Below are positions 1-7,973 of a stretch of DNA of 63,642 nucleotides, one piece after another. Numbering within the stretch: the stretch's first letter is position 1; each line of letters opens with the position of its first letter. The DNA lies in contig NZ_FNIJ01000026.1 of NCBI RefSeq assembly GCF_900103845.1, positions 1-63,642 of the forward strand, in the 5' to 3' direction. Both the position numbers and the translations under genes were made by a program. This stretch comes from Pseudomonas jinjuensis. Its GTDB lineage: Bacteria > Pseudomonadota > Gammaproteobacteria > Pseudomonadales > Pseudomonadaceae. The notes under the pieces are model-generated. The model did no database searches and was not told the DNA's origin. It was given only the letters and a program-made list of their open reading frames with translations.

Positions 1-299
1 CACCCATTTCCTCACCCGAACGCTCGAGCGGGTGAGCACGGAGATGAGCCTGCATGTGCTCGCTTACAACTTCAAACGAGTGCTGAACCTGCTGGGCAAT
101 AGTGCGCTGATGGCCGCCATTAAGGCCTGAAACTCCATTGGCGGCCCGCTGAGCCCGTCGCACAGCATCGCGGAGCCACACTTTCCCAAGGCAGTTGAAT
201 GACTCGGATCGACACGCCCAGCGCCCATGGGGCCTCTGGGCGCTGCTAAAACAACCCAACATCCAGCTATTCATCACCCGCCGCGTTTTTACACAGCCT
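1..299 (+). mobile_element. Right end of a truncated insertion sequence
   Basis: The window opens inside an insertion sequence. It holds the last codons of a transposase, about 150 nt of non-coding tail, and a likely terminal inverted repeat at about 283-299 (GCGTTTTTACACAGCCT). The boundary is supported by a truncated minus-strand reading frame whose stop codon lies inside that repeat. The left end and any target duplication are outside the window, so the family (IS5/IS1182-type is my guess from the protein tail) is not certain. Confidence 0.6.
2..130 (+). CDS. Transposase, C-terminal fragment (IS5/IS1182-like)
   Basis: An open frame runs in from the window edge and gives 42 residues before TGA. 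It includes the segment VSTEMSLHVLAYNFKRVLN, which resembles the C-terminal tail of IS1182/IS5-type DDE transposases. The catalytic part is upstream of the window. Nothing can be said about whether the element is intact. Confidence 0.6.
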   Translation, partial: THFLTRTLERVSTEMSLHVLAYNFKRVLNLLGNSALMAAIKA

Positions 300-411
300 C
301 GGCCGACAGCAGCCGCCTTTCCTCGCCGGCATGGACGGGACTGGCGAACAGGGGAATCAGGGCAGCGAGGATGAACGGAAGGGAACGGCAGAGGTGGGCA
401 GTCTGGCGCAT
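289..411 (-). pseudogene. Secreted protein truncated after its signal peptide by an IS
   Basis: A minus-strand frame starting at ATG 411 encodes 40 residues. These are a short basic N-region, a hydrophobic core (LPFILAALIPLFA) and a signal-peptidase-like SPVHA site before GEERR. The frame then runs into the insertion-sequence end, and its TAA lies within the presumed terminal repeat. The remainder of the protein is absent, so its function is unknown. This looks like a gene broken by the insertion. The start is the methionine that best places the signal peptide; the ribosome-binding site is weak. Confidence 0.45.
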
Positions 412-582
412 GAACGGCTCTTGCTGGATGACGGCGGCGCTGGCGCCACGGCGCGGAGAAACGGCCGGAGAAGCGGCTGGACTCCGGCGCCGGGCTATGA
501 CTGCCGGCCACGGCACTGGTTCACGGGCGCAGGGGGAAAATTTGCCGCGGATGCGGAGGAATGCCGCCGCGGCAAGGGCGCA

Positions 583-1797
583 TCAGCCGTGCTGCCGCGC
601 CGCCCCGCAATTCAGCAGGTGGGCGATCTCCTCCTCCACGAACCCCGCTTCCGCCAATACCTCGCGGGTGTGCTCGCCCAGTTGCGGCGGCGACGCGAAG
701 GGCCCGGTGCTGCCGTCGAAGCGCACGCCGGTGCCGGGCAGGCGCACCCTGCCCTCGCCGTCGCCGCAGGGCAGTTCCTGGAAGAATCCCACCGCACCGA
801 GATGCGGGTCGTCGAGCAGGTCGTCCAGGCTGTTCACCCGGGCGACCGGAATGTCGCGGCGGTTCAACGCCTGCACCCACTCGTCGGTGCTGCGCTGCAC
901 GAGGTAGCCGGCCAGCAGCGCGTACAGCTCGTCGATGTGCCGGGTGCGCGCCGCCATGCCGCTGAAGCGCGGATCGGCGGCCAGCTCGGGGCGCCCCACC
1001 TCGGCGAAGAAGCGCGCCCAGTGCTGGTCGGTGTAGGGCATCACGCACAGGTGGCCGTCGCGGGTCGGATAGGGACGGCGGTCGCGGCTCAATATCCGCG
1101 AGTAGCCCACCTCGCCCAGCGCCGGTTCGAAGCTCTGCCCGGCCAGGTGCTCGACCAGGTTGAAGCTGCTCAGCACCTCGAACATCGGCACTTCCACATA
1201 GCCGCCACGGCCGCTCTGCGCACGCCCGAGCAGGGCGGCGAGGATCGCCTGCGCCGCCACCAGCCCGGCGATCTTGTCCGCAGCCGCGGTGGGCAGGTAG
1301 CGGCTCTCGCCGGTCTGCCGGCGCACCAGGTCGACCATCCCGCTCATGCCCTGGATGATGTCGTCGTAGGCCGGCCGCCCGGCATAGGGGCCGGCCTCGC
1401 CGAAGCCGTTGAGGCTGGCGCAGATCAGCCGCGGATTGCGTTCGCGCAGGGCGGCGGCATCCAGCCCGAGGGCGGCGAGCTTCTGCGGGCGGATGTTGTG
1501 CATCAGCACGTCGGCGCCGTCCAGCAGCCGCAGCAGCGACTCGCGGCCGGCGGCCTGCTTGAGGTCGAGCACCACGCTGCGCTTGTTGCGATTGAGGTTG
1601 AGATAGGTGGACGCCATGTCGGCCACGCGGCTCGCGCCGGTGCGCCGGGTCGAATCGCCGAGCGGCGTTTCCACCTTGATCACGTCGGCCCCGAAATCGC
1701 CGAGGTACTGGCTGGCATAGGGGCCGAACATCACGCTGCTGAGGTCGATCACGCGGATGCCGTGCAAGGGACGGCCAGGCTTGTCGAGAGGTGTCAT
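583..1797 (-). CDS. CaiB/BaiF family class III CoA-transferase
   Basis: The 404-residue protein starts with the family signature GIRVIDLSSVMFGPYASQYL and continues with GDFGADVIKVE. Class III CoA-transferases move CoA between carboxylic acids through an aspartyl-CoA intermediate. The motif RPAYDDIIQGMSGM places the likely catalytic Asp at residue 145. That pattern fits transferases better than the related alpha-methylacyl-CoA racemases. It lies 16 bp downstream of a TetR gene and, with the crotonase before that, could be one operon. A role in activating or recycling acyl-CoA of a steroid side chain is inferred from context only. Confidence 0.85.
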   Translation of the reverse strand: MTPLDKPGRPLHGIRVIDLSSVMFGPYASQYLGDFGADVIKVETPLGDSTRRTGASRVADMASTYLNLNRNKRSVVLDLKQAAGRESLLRLLDGADVLMHNIRPQKLAALGLDAAALRERNPRLICASLNGFGEAGPYAGRPAYDDIIQGMSGMVDLVRRQTGESRYLPTAAADKIAGLVAAQAILAALLGRAQSGRGGYVEVPMFEVLSSFNLVEHLAGQSFEPALGEVGYSRILSRDRRPYPTRDGHLCVMPYTDQHWARFFAEVGRPELAADPRFSGMAARTRHIDELYALLAGYLVQRSTDEWVQALNRRDIPVARVNSLDDLLDDPHLGAVGFFQELPCGDGEGRVRLPGTGVRFDGSTGPFASPPQLGEHTREVLAEAGFVEEEIAHLLNCGAARQHG

Positions 1798-1813
1798 GGC
1801 GGACTCGAAAGGT

Positions 1814-2455
1814 TCAGGGCGCGGCCGGCGGCGCCAGGGAAATGCGGATGAAGTCGAGCAACTGCTTCTGGAAGCTGGCGAGGTCCACCGCCTCGGGATC
1901 GAGGAGGTACTGCATCATCATCCCGCGCATCGCGCCGAGCACCAGCGTGGCGGTGGCCAGCGGATCGACGCCGGGACGGATCTCGCCGCTGGCGATGCCG
2001 GTGCGCACCTGGCGGGCCAGGTACTCCTGCACCGAACGGTTGTAGGAGCCGAGCACCTCGACGGTTTCCGAGTCCTCGGTCACCGCCTCGGCCATCAGCG
2101 CCAGCAGCGCGCGGGTGTTGACCCAGTCGGTGTCCGAGCGCCCGAGATAGACGCTGATGAAACCGAGCAGGGTGTCGAGGCCCGGACGGCGCTGCGGGAT
2201 CTCCGCCTCGACCATCTCCATGAAGCTGGTGTTGACGAAGCCGGCCAGCGCGCGCAGCAGCCCGGCCTTGTTGCCGAAGTGATGGGCGGCGAGACCGCGG
2301 CTGTAGCCGGCTTCCTCGCCCACCTCGGCGAGGGTCATGCCGACCCAGCCCTTGCGCGCGACGATCCGCCGGGCCGCCAGCAGCAGGCGCTGCTCGGCTT
2401 CGGCACGGCGTTCGGTCTGGGTGCGGCGGGTCGGGGTCTGGTCGGCGTTGCTCAT
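1814..2455 (-). CDS. TetR family transcriptional regulator
   Basis: The protein has 213 residues. An N-terminal TetR helix-turn-helix covers roughly residues 18-65 (AARRIVARKGWVGMTLAEVG, then YSRGLAAHHFGNKAGL). The C-terminal ligand domain is divergent, as usual. I chose ATG 2455 because an AAGGA box precedes it and the HTH then sits at the usual distance from the N-terminus. Ten bases separate it from the crotonase gene upstream. It is a likely local repressor of the divergent operons, acting at the inverted repeat at 3306-3327, with an acyl-CoA as a plausible ligand (inference). Confidence 0.85.
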   Translation of the reverse strand: MSNADQTPTRRTQTERRAEAEQRLLLAARRIVARKGWVGMTLAEVGEEAGYSRGLAAHHFGNKAGLLRALAGFVNTSFMEMVEAEIPQRRPGLDTLLGFISVYLGRSDTDWVNTRALLALMAEAVTEDSETVEVLGSYNRSVQEYLARQVRTGIASGEIRPGVDPLATATLVLGAMRGMMMQYLLDPEAVDLASFQKQLLDFIRISLAPPAAP

Positions 2456-2465
2456 CGAAGGGTCC

Positions 2466-3248
2466 TTATTTGCCTTTGAACACGGGGTCGCGGCGCTCGG
2501 CCATGGCGCGATTGCCCTCGGCGAAGTCCGCCATGGGGATCTGCCACTCCTGCTCGGAGGCCTCGCGGTCGATGATGGCGTCCACCGCATCGGCCAGGCC
2601 CATGCGCAGCGTCTCGCGGCTGGACATCACTGCCAGGGGGGCGGAGAGGGCGATCTCCTGGGCCAGCGCCCGCGCAGCCTGACGTTCTTCGCCCGGCTCG
2701 GCAAGTACGTCGGCGAGGCCGATGCGCACCGCCTCGACGCCGTCGATGCGGCGGCCGGTGGCGATCAGCAGCGAGGCCATCTGCACCCCGACCACGCGCG
2801 GCAGGGTCACCGAGATGCCGAAGCCCTGGTGGATGCCGAGGCGGTTGAAGTTGGCCGAGAAACGCGCCTTCGCGCTGGTCACGCGGAAATCGCCGAACAG
2901 CGCCAGGCCCAGCCCGCCGCCGATCGCCGCCCCCTCCACCACGGTGATCACCGGCTTGCGGATGCGGAACAGGCGCACGGCGAACTTGTACAGGCGACGC
3001 GGGAACTGCGGGTCTTTGGTTTCCTCCGAGCCGGTGAAGTCGGCGCCGGCGCAGAAGGTCTTGCCCTCGGCCTGGAGGATGGTCACCCGGCACTCCGGTA
3101 CCTGGTCCAGATGCTCCAGCGCTGCGACCAGATCCATGATCAGGTCCTTGTCGAAGAAATTCAGCGGCGGACGGCTGAAGGTCAGGGTGGCGATATGGCC
3201 GTTCAGCTCGAGGCTCAGGCCGCGTCCGGGGGTGAAGGCGGTGGTCAT
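2466..3248 (-). CDS. Enoyl-CoA hydratase/isomerase (crotonase) family protein
   Basis: A 260-residue crotonase-fold protein. The oxyanion-hole segments are recognisable (GKTFCAGADF near 65-75; GAAIGGGLGLALFGDFRV near 105-122). The two glutamates used by classical hydratases are not where expected: the usual GGGCELA reads GGGLGLA, and the QPEI-type segment reads ANFNRLGIHQGFG. It may therefore be an isomerase, hydrolase or other crotonase rather than a standard hydratase. It is divergent from the acyl-CoA dehydrogenase operon and likely shares its TetR control. Confidence 0.8.
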   Translation of the reverse strand: MTTAFTPGRGLSLELNGHIATLTFSRPPLNFFDKDLIMDLVAALEHLDQVPECRVTILQAEGKTFCAGADFTGSEETKDPQFPRRLYKFAVRLFRIRKPVITVVEGAAIGGGLGLALFGDFRVTSAKARFSANFNRLGIHQGFGISVTLPRVVGVQMASLLIATGRRIDGVEAVRIGLADVLAEPGEERQAARALAQEIALSAPLAVMSSRETLRMGLADAVDAIIDREASEQEWQIPMADFAEGNRAMAERRDPVFKGK

Positions 3249-3305
3249 GGGGGCTCCTGGGGATAACGGGCGCTTGCTGTGCGGTGAAGGATGCTGTTAG
3301 GTTAT

Positions 3306-3327
3306 TTGCTTGCTAGCTGACAAGCAA
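3306..3327. promoter_or_regulatory. 22-bp inverted repeat, probable TetR operator
   Basis: TTGCTTG and CAAGCAA are perfect inverted arms separated by 8 bp whose centre (AGCT) is also symmetric. It lies in the 111-bp region between the divergent crotonase/TetR and acyl-CoA dehydrogenase operons, 33 bp before the latter's start. Position next to the TetR gene makes autoregulation and control of both operons likely. A related repeat (ACCAAGCA-CT-TGCTTGGT) precedes the acyl-CoA ligase at 54789-56468. Confidence 0.65.
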
Positions 3328-3359
3328 GTTTATTAACTCACCCCAAGAGTCTCACGCCC

Positions 3360-4502
3360 ATGCAGGCCCTCACGATCCAACCCTGTCGTCTCGACGCCCG
3401 CACCGACGCCCTCCGCGCCGAAGTCAGGGCGTTCCTCGCCGACGCCCTGAAAGACCTTCCCCCCGCCGAGCGCGCCAAGAACTGGAACGGCGCCGACGAA
3501 GCCTTCAGCCGCAAGCTGGGCGAACGCGGCTGGCTCGGCATGACCTGGCCGAAACGCTACGGCGGCCATGAGCGCAGCGCCCTGGAGCGCTACGTGGTGC
3601 TGGAAGAACTGCTGGCCGCGGGCGCGCCGGTGAATGCCCACTGGATCGCCGAACGCCAGAGCGGCCCGCTGCTGATGAAGTTCTCGCCGGACAACCTGGC
3701 GCCGAAGATCTGCCCCGGCATCGCCCGCGGCGAGATCTACTGCGGCATCGGCATGAGCGAGCCGGACGTCGGCTCCGACCTCGCCGCAGTGCGCACCCGC
3801 GCCGAGAAGGTCGACGGCGGCTGGCGCGTCACCGGCCAGAAGATCTGGACCACCGGCGCCCAGCGCGCGCAGTACATGGTCACCCTGCTGCGCACCGCCC
3901 CGCGCGACGAGCAGAACCGCCACGCCGGCCTCTCGCAGTTCCTGGTCGACATGAAGTCTGCGGGCGTCACCGTGCGGCCGATCTACAACATGCTCGGCGA
4001 ACACGACTTCAACGAGGTGTTCCTGGACAACGTCTTCGTTGCCGACGACCACGTGATCGGCAACCCGGGCGACGGCTGGAAGCAGGTCGGCGCCGAACTG
4101 GCGCTGGAGCGCAGCGGCCCGGAACGCTACCTGTCCAGCACCCAGCTCTATCTGGAAATGCTCGACGCCGCCGATCCGCAGGATTCGCACCAGGCGGTGA
4201 CGCTCGGCCGCGTGGCGGCTCGCTACGCCGTGCTGCGGCAGATGTCCCTCGGCGTCGCCGGCATGCTCGCCCGCGGCGAGAACCCGGCCACCCCGGCCGC
4301 GCTGGTCAAGGACCAGGGCGCCGTACTCGAACAGTCGCTGCCGGACATCGCCCACGACCTGTTCGGCGGCATCCGCGAGCCCGGTTCGAACCTCGACCAG
4401 GTGATGCGTTACGTAACCCAGACCGCCCCGTCCTTCTCCCTGCGTGGCGGCACCCGCGAAATTCTCCGCGGCATCATTGCCAGAGGACTTGGACTGCGAT
4501 GA
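3360..4502 (+). CDS. Acyl-CoA dehydrogenase (first of a pair)
   Basis: The 380-residue protein has the acyl-CoA dehydrogenase layout: helical N-terminal domain (residues about 10-120, with GWLGMTWPKRYGG), beta domain (IGMSEPDVGSDLAAVRT, then GQKIWTTGAQ) and C-terminal helical domain ending in GGTREILRGIIARGLG. It would form the C=C bond of an acyl-CoA thioester with FAD. The next gene overlaps it by 4 nt and is a divergent family member. This is the arrangement of the alpha2beta2 heterotetrameric dehydrogenases of steroid side-chain beta-oxidation. First gene of a four-gene operon; substrate not determined. Confidence 0.9.
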   Translation: MQALTIQPCRLDARTDALRAEVRAFLADALKDLPPAERAKNWNGADEAFSRKLGERGWLGMTWPKRYGGHERSALERYVVLEELLAAGAPVNAHWIAERQSGPLLMKFSPDNLAPKICPGIARGEIYCGIGMSEPDVGSDLAAVRTRAEKVDGGWRVTGQKIWTTGAQRAQYMVTLLRTAPRDEQNRHAGLSQFLVDMKSAGVTVRPIYNMLGEHDFNEVFLDNVFVADDHVIGNPGDGWKQVGAELALERSGPERYLSSTQLYLEMLDAADPQDSHQAVTLGRVAARYAVLRQMSLGVAGMLARGENPATPAALVKDQGAVLEQSLPDIAHDLFGGIREPGSNLDQVMRYVTQTAPSFSLRGGTREILRGIIARGLGLR

Positions 4503-5620
4503 GCGAAGCACTCGATCTCCCGGTGGCGGACGACAGCGCCCCCTCCGAACTGCAAACCATGATCGCCGACAGCGTCGAGCGCCTGTTCGCCGAACAGGTC
4601 ACCCCTACCCTGCTCGCCAGCTTCGATGCCGGCCACGCCGCCGATGACCTGTGGCGGATGGTGCTGGACAACGGCCTGCCCGGCGCGCTGGTCCCGGAAG
4701 ATGCCGGCGGCAGCGGCGCCAGCTGGCTCGACGCCAGCCCGGTGCTGCGCGCCATCGGCTACTGGCAGGCGCCGCTGGCCCTCGGCGAGACCATGCTCGC
4801 CTCGCTGCTGCTGGCCCGCGCCGGACTGGAAGTGCCGGAAGGCGCGATCAGCCTGATCCAGGCCGGCCGCCTCGGCGACCTGCGCCTCTCCGGCGACGGC
4901 AGGCAGCTGGACGGCCGCGTGGTCAGCGTGCCCTGGGCGCGCAGCAGCCGCTGGGCGGTAGTCGCCGATGCCGGCCGCATCGCCCTGGTCGACCTGCGCC
5001 AGGCGGCCATCGCGCTGGAAGCCGGCAGCAACTTCGCCGGCGAGGAACGCGACACCCTGGTGTTCAGCCAGGCGGCAGTGTCCGCCCGCGGCGACCTGCA
5101 ACTGGCCGACATCGCCGAACCGGTCTGGCTGCTCGGCGCACTGGTGCGCTCCTGCATGCTGGTCGGCGCCCTCGAATCGAGCCTGGACAAGGCGGTGCAG
5201 TACGCCAACGAGCGCGTCCAGTTCGGCAAGCCGATCGGCAAGCAGCAGGCGCTGCAGCAGTACCTGGCGCAGATGGCCGGTTCCATCGGCGCCGCGCGCA
5301 TGGCCGTGCAGATCGCCCTGCGCAGCGCCACCGAAGCGATGGGCGCCGAAGCGGGCAGCCGCAGCTCCCTGGCCTTCGACGTCGCCGTCGCCAAGGTCTG
5401 CGCCGGCGAAGCGGCCAGCCTGGCCTGCTCGGTGGCGCACCAGGTGCATGGCGCCATCGGCTTCACCCACGAACACACCCTGCACTTCGCCACCCGCCGC
5501 CTGTGGTCCTGGCGCGACGAGTTCGGCAGCGACGCCCAGTGGGCGCGCGTGCTCGGCGAATCCGCCATCGCCGCCGGCTCCGCCGGATTCTGGCAAGGCA
5601 TCACCGCCCGCAGCCTCTGA
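4499..5620 (+). CDS. Acyl-CoA dehydrogenase (second, divergent subunit)
   Basis: 373 residues, overlapping the preceding gene as ATGA. The C-terminal half is clearly of the family (ANERVQFGKPIGKQQALQQY; VHGAIGFTHEHTLHFATRRL), while the N-terminal and beta domains are much degraded and rich in Ala and Gly. That is typical of the partner chain in heteromeric dehydrogenases. It should associate with the product of 3360-4502. Translational coupling would keep the two subunits equimolar. Confidence 0.85.
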   Translation: MSEALDLPVADDSAPSELQTMIADSVERLFAEQVTPTLLASFDAGHAADDLWRMVLDNGLPGALVPEDAGGSGASWLDASPVLRAIGYWQAPLALGETMLASLLLARAGLEVPEGAISLIQAGRLGDLRLSGDGRQLDGRVVSVPWARSSRWAVVADAGRIALVDLRQAAIALEAGSNFAGEERDTLVFSQAAVSARGDLQLADIAEPVWLLGALVRSCMLVGALESSLDKAVQYANERVQFGKPIGKQQALQQYLAQMAGSIGAARMAVQIALRSATEAMGAEAGSRSSLAFDVAVAKVCAGEAASLACSVAHQVHGAIGFTHEHTLHFATRRLWSWRDEFGSDAQWARVLGESAIAAGSAGFWQGITARSL

Positions 5621-5626
5621 ACACCG

Positions 5627-5647
5627 CCCCGCCCCCTGCGGGCGGGG
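5627..5647 (+). repeat. Hairpin inside the operon
   Basis: CCCCGCCC and GGGCGGGG form an 8-bp perfect stem with a 5-nt loop between the second dehydrogenase gene and the thiolase. There is no T-run, so it is more likely an mRNA-stabilising or processing hairpin than a terminator. Confidence 0.5.
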
Positions 5648-5700
5648 TTCATCGACATCGTTCCGGTTCGCCACGGCGAGCCACCCCTGAGGAGAGCTCC

Positions 5701-6885
5701 ATGAGCAAAGTCATCGTTGCCGGCGTCGGCATGATCCCCTTCACCAAGCCGGGCGCCAGCGCCAGCTACACCGACATGGGCGCCGAAGCGCTGCGCCTGG
5801 CCCTGCAGGACGCCGGCATCGGCTACGACAAGGTGCAGATGGCCTTCGCCGGCTACGTCTACGGCGATTCCACCTGCGGCCAGACCGCGATCTACGAGGT
5901 GGGCCGGACCGGCATCCCGATCATCAACGTCAACAACAACTGCTCCACCGGCTCCACCGCCCTGTACCTCGCCCGCGCCGCCGTCGAAAGCGGCCAGGCC
6001 GACTGCGTGCTGGCCCTCGGCTTCGAGCAGATGCGCCCGGGCTCGCTGAAGTCCAACTGGGACGACCGCCCCGTCACCCGCGCCCGCTTCCTGCCGATCG
6101 TCGAGCAGCTGACCGCCGACGCCGCCGACGTTCCCGGCCCGCTGCGCACCTTCGGCGGCGCCGGCCGCGAGCACATGCAGAAGTACGGCACGAAGATGGA
6201 AACCTTCGCCGCGATCCGCGCCAAGGCCAGCCGCCATGCCGCCAACAACCCGCTGGCGCTGTTCAAGAAGGTCGTCACCACCGAAGACGTGATGAACGAC
6301 ACCGTGATGTGGCCGGGCGTGATGACCCGCCTGATGGCCTGCCCGCCGACCTGCGGCGCCGCCGCGGCGATCGTCTGCTCGGAAGCCTTCGCCAGGAAGC
6401 ACGGCCTGCGCACCGACGTCGCCATCCTCGCCCAGGCGCTGACCACCGACCCGGTGGAATCCTTCGACCCGCCGTCGATGATCAGCTACGTCGGCTTCCA
6501 GATGGCCCAGGCCGCCGCGCAGAAGGTCTACGAGAAGTCCGGCTTCGGTCCGCAGGACATCCGCGCCGTGGAACTGCACGACTGCTTCGCCCACAACGAA
6601 CTGCTGACCTACGAAGCCCTCGGCCTGTGCCCGATCGGCGGCGCGGAGAAGTTCGTCCTCGACGGCGACAACACCTACGGCGGCCGCGTGGTCACCAACC
6701 CGTCCGGCGGCCTGCTGTCCAAGGGCCACCCGCTGGGCGCCACCGGCCTGGCGCAGTGCTACGAGCTGACCCACCAGCTGCGCGGCACCGCCGGCGCCCG
6801 TCAGGTCGAAGGCCTGAACATCGCCCTGCAGCACAACCTCGGCCTGGGCGGCGCCTGCGTCGTCACCATGTTCGGCAAGAACTGA
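5701..6885 (+). CDS. SCP-x/lipid-transfer type thiolase
   Basis: A 394-residue thiolase-superfamily protein with the full catalytic set of SCP-x thiolases: nucleophile Cys81 in NNNCSTGS, HDCFAHNE near residue 300, and GHPLGATG near 345. It would cleave a 3-ketoacyl-CoA with CoA. ATG 5701 follows a GAGGAG box by a normal spacer. It is the third gene of the operon and works naturally downstream of the dehydrogenase pair. It contrasts with the thiolase-fold protein at 20589-21767, which lacks the nucleophile. Confidence 0.9.
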   Translation: MSKVIVAGVGMIPFTKPGASASYTDMGAEALRLALQDAGIGYDKVQMAFAGYVYGDSTCGQTAIYEVGRTGIPIINVNNNCSTGSTALYLARAAVESGQADCVLALGFEQMRPGSLKSNWDDRPVTRARFLPIVEQLTADAADVPGPLRTFGGAGREHMQKYGTKMETFAAIRAKASRHAANNPLALFKKVVTTEDVMNDTVMWPGVMTRLMACPPTCGAAAAIVCSEAFARKHGLRTDVAILAQALTTDPVESFDPPSMISYVGFQMAQAAAQKVYEKSGFGPQDIRAVELHDCFAHNELLTYEALGLCPIGGAEKFVLDGDNTYGGRVVTNPSGGLLSKGHPLGATGLAQCYELTHQLRGTAGARQVEGLNIALQHNLGLGGACVVTMFGKN

Positions 6886-6894
6886 TTCGGCAGC

Positions 6895-6917
6895 GCGGCC
6901 GCGTTCCTCGCGGCCGC
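6895..6917 (+). repeat. Perfect 9-bp hairpin between thiolase and SDR genes
   Basis: GCGGCCGCG and CGCGGCCGC flank a 5-nt loop in the 58-bp gap. There is no T-run. With the hairpin at 5627-5647 it is the second such structure within this operon, suggesting segmental mRNA stability control. Confidence 0.5.
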
Positions 6918-6943
6918 TTCACCCTTCCAGACAGGAAAACACC

Positions 6944-7774
6944 ATGAGCAAGAAACTCGACGGCAAAGTCGCCATCGTTACCGGTTCCGGCCGCGGCATC
7001 GGCCGCGCCATCGCCCTGAAGTTCGTCAGCGAAGGCGCCAAGGTGGTGGTCAACGACCTCGACCAGGGCCCGGCCGACGAAGTGGTTGCGGAAATCCGCG
7101 CCCTCGGCGGTGAAGCCGTTACCTGCTGCGGCAACGTGGTCGCCCCGGACTTCGGCGAACGCTGCGTGAAGACCGCCCTGGATGCCTTCGGCCGTCTCGA
7201 CATCATCATCAACAACGCCGGCTTCACCTGGGACAACGTGATCCAGAAGATGTCGGAAGAGCAGTGGGACGCCGTCGTCGACTGCCACCTGAAGGCCCCG
7301 TTCCTGCTACTGAAGGCCGCCTATCCGTACTTCCGCGAAGCGAGCAAGGCCGAAGCCGAGCGCGGTGAAGTGGTGTACCGCAAGGTGGTCAACATCTCCT
7401 CCGTTTCCGGTACCCAGGGCAACGCCGGCCAGATCAACTATTCCGCCGCCAAGGCCGGCATCATGGGCATGACCAAGACCATGGCCAAGGAATGGGGCCG
7501 CCTGAACGTCAACGTCAACTGCGTTGCCTTCGGCGCCATCGAGACCCGCCTGACCCAGCCGACCACCGAAGAGAAGACCGTGGCGGTGGAAGGCCGCGAC
7601 ATCAAGGTCGGCGTCCACCCGGACCGCATCGCCGCCGTCTACCGCGACACTCCGCTGGGCCGCTTCGGCACCGCGGAAGAAGCCGCCGGCTCGGTGTTCA
7701 TGTTCTGCATTCCCGAAGCCAACTTCGTTTCCGGCCAGACCATCATCTGCGGCGGCGGCCGCGGCGGCTTCTGA
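6944..7774 (+). CDS. SDR dehydrogenase, 3-hydroxyacyl-CoA dehydrogenase-like
   Basis: 276 residues. The NAD(P) motif is GSGRGIGRAIALKF near residues 14-28, NNAG follows near 90, and the active site INYSAAKAG lies near 165. The N-terminal sequence resembles the dehydrogenase domain of peroxisomal multifunctional enzyme 2 (17beta-HSD4), which oxidises 3-hydroxyacyl-CoAs. With two dehydrogenases, a thiolase and the nearby crotonase, the operon could perform a complete beta-oxidation turn. Confidence 0.85.
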   Translation: MSKKLDGKVAIVTGSGRGIGRAIALKFVSEGAKVVVNDLDQGPADEVVAEIRALGGEAVTCCGNVVAPDFGERCVKTALDAFGRLDIIINNAGFTWDNVIQKMSEEQWDAVVDCHLKAPFLLLKAAYPYFREASKAEAERGEVVYRKVVNISSVSGTQGNAGQINYSAAKAGIMGMTKTMAKEWGRLNVNVNCVAFGAIETRLTQPTTEEKTVAVEGRDIKVGVHPDRIAAVYRDTPLGRFGTAEEAAGSVFMFCIPEANFVSGQTIICGGGRGGF

Positions 7775-7810
7775 TCGGACGGCGCCCCCGCCGATCGATC
7801 ATCGAAGCCT

Positions 7811-7833
7811 GGCGCGCCCGGAGCGGGCGCGCC
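7811..7833 (+). terminator. Strong GC hairpin after the SDR gene
   Basis: GGCGCGCCCG and CGGGCGCGCC form a perfect 10-bp stem around GAG, 36 nt after the stop codon. It probably ends the four-gene operon, but the following bases are not a proper T-run, so it may act as a pause or 3' stabiliser instead. Confidence 0.45.
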
Positions 7834-7973
7834 TTCCATCCAGGCCGGTCGCCGACCGTCCGAACCGCTCCGGCCGGCCCGCCGGCATTGTGTGCTAGCC
7901 TTAGGGCCTCTCCTCACGGTCGCTGCCCCCGGCTGGAATGCAGCGGCGAAACCTGCAAGGTGGAGACTGGCCC

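Noticed and set aside
583..1797. Alpha-methylacyl-CoA racemase instead of a CoA-transferase
   Set aside because: The active-site region reads YDDIIQGMSG with the transferase Asp; the racemase GHD-type motif is not seen. Not fully excluded.
5701..6885. Second aldolase of the Ltp2 type
   Set aside because: It retains the thiolase nucleophile Cys81 and the GHPLGATG segment, so it is a genuine SCP-x type thiolase.
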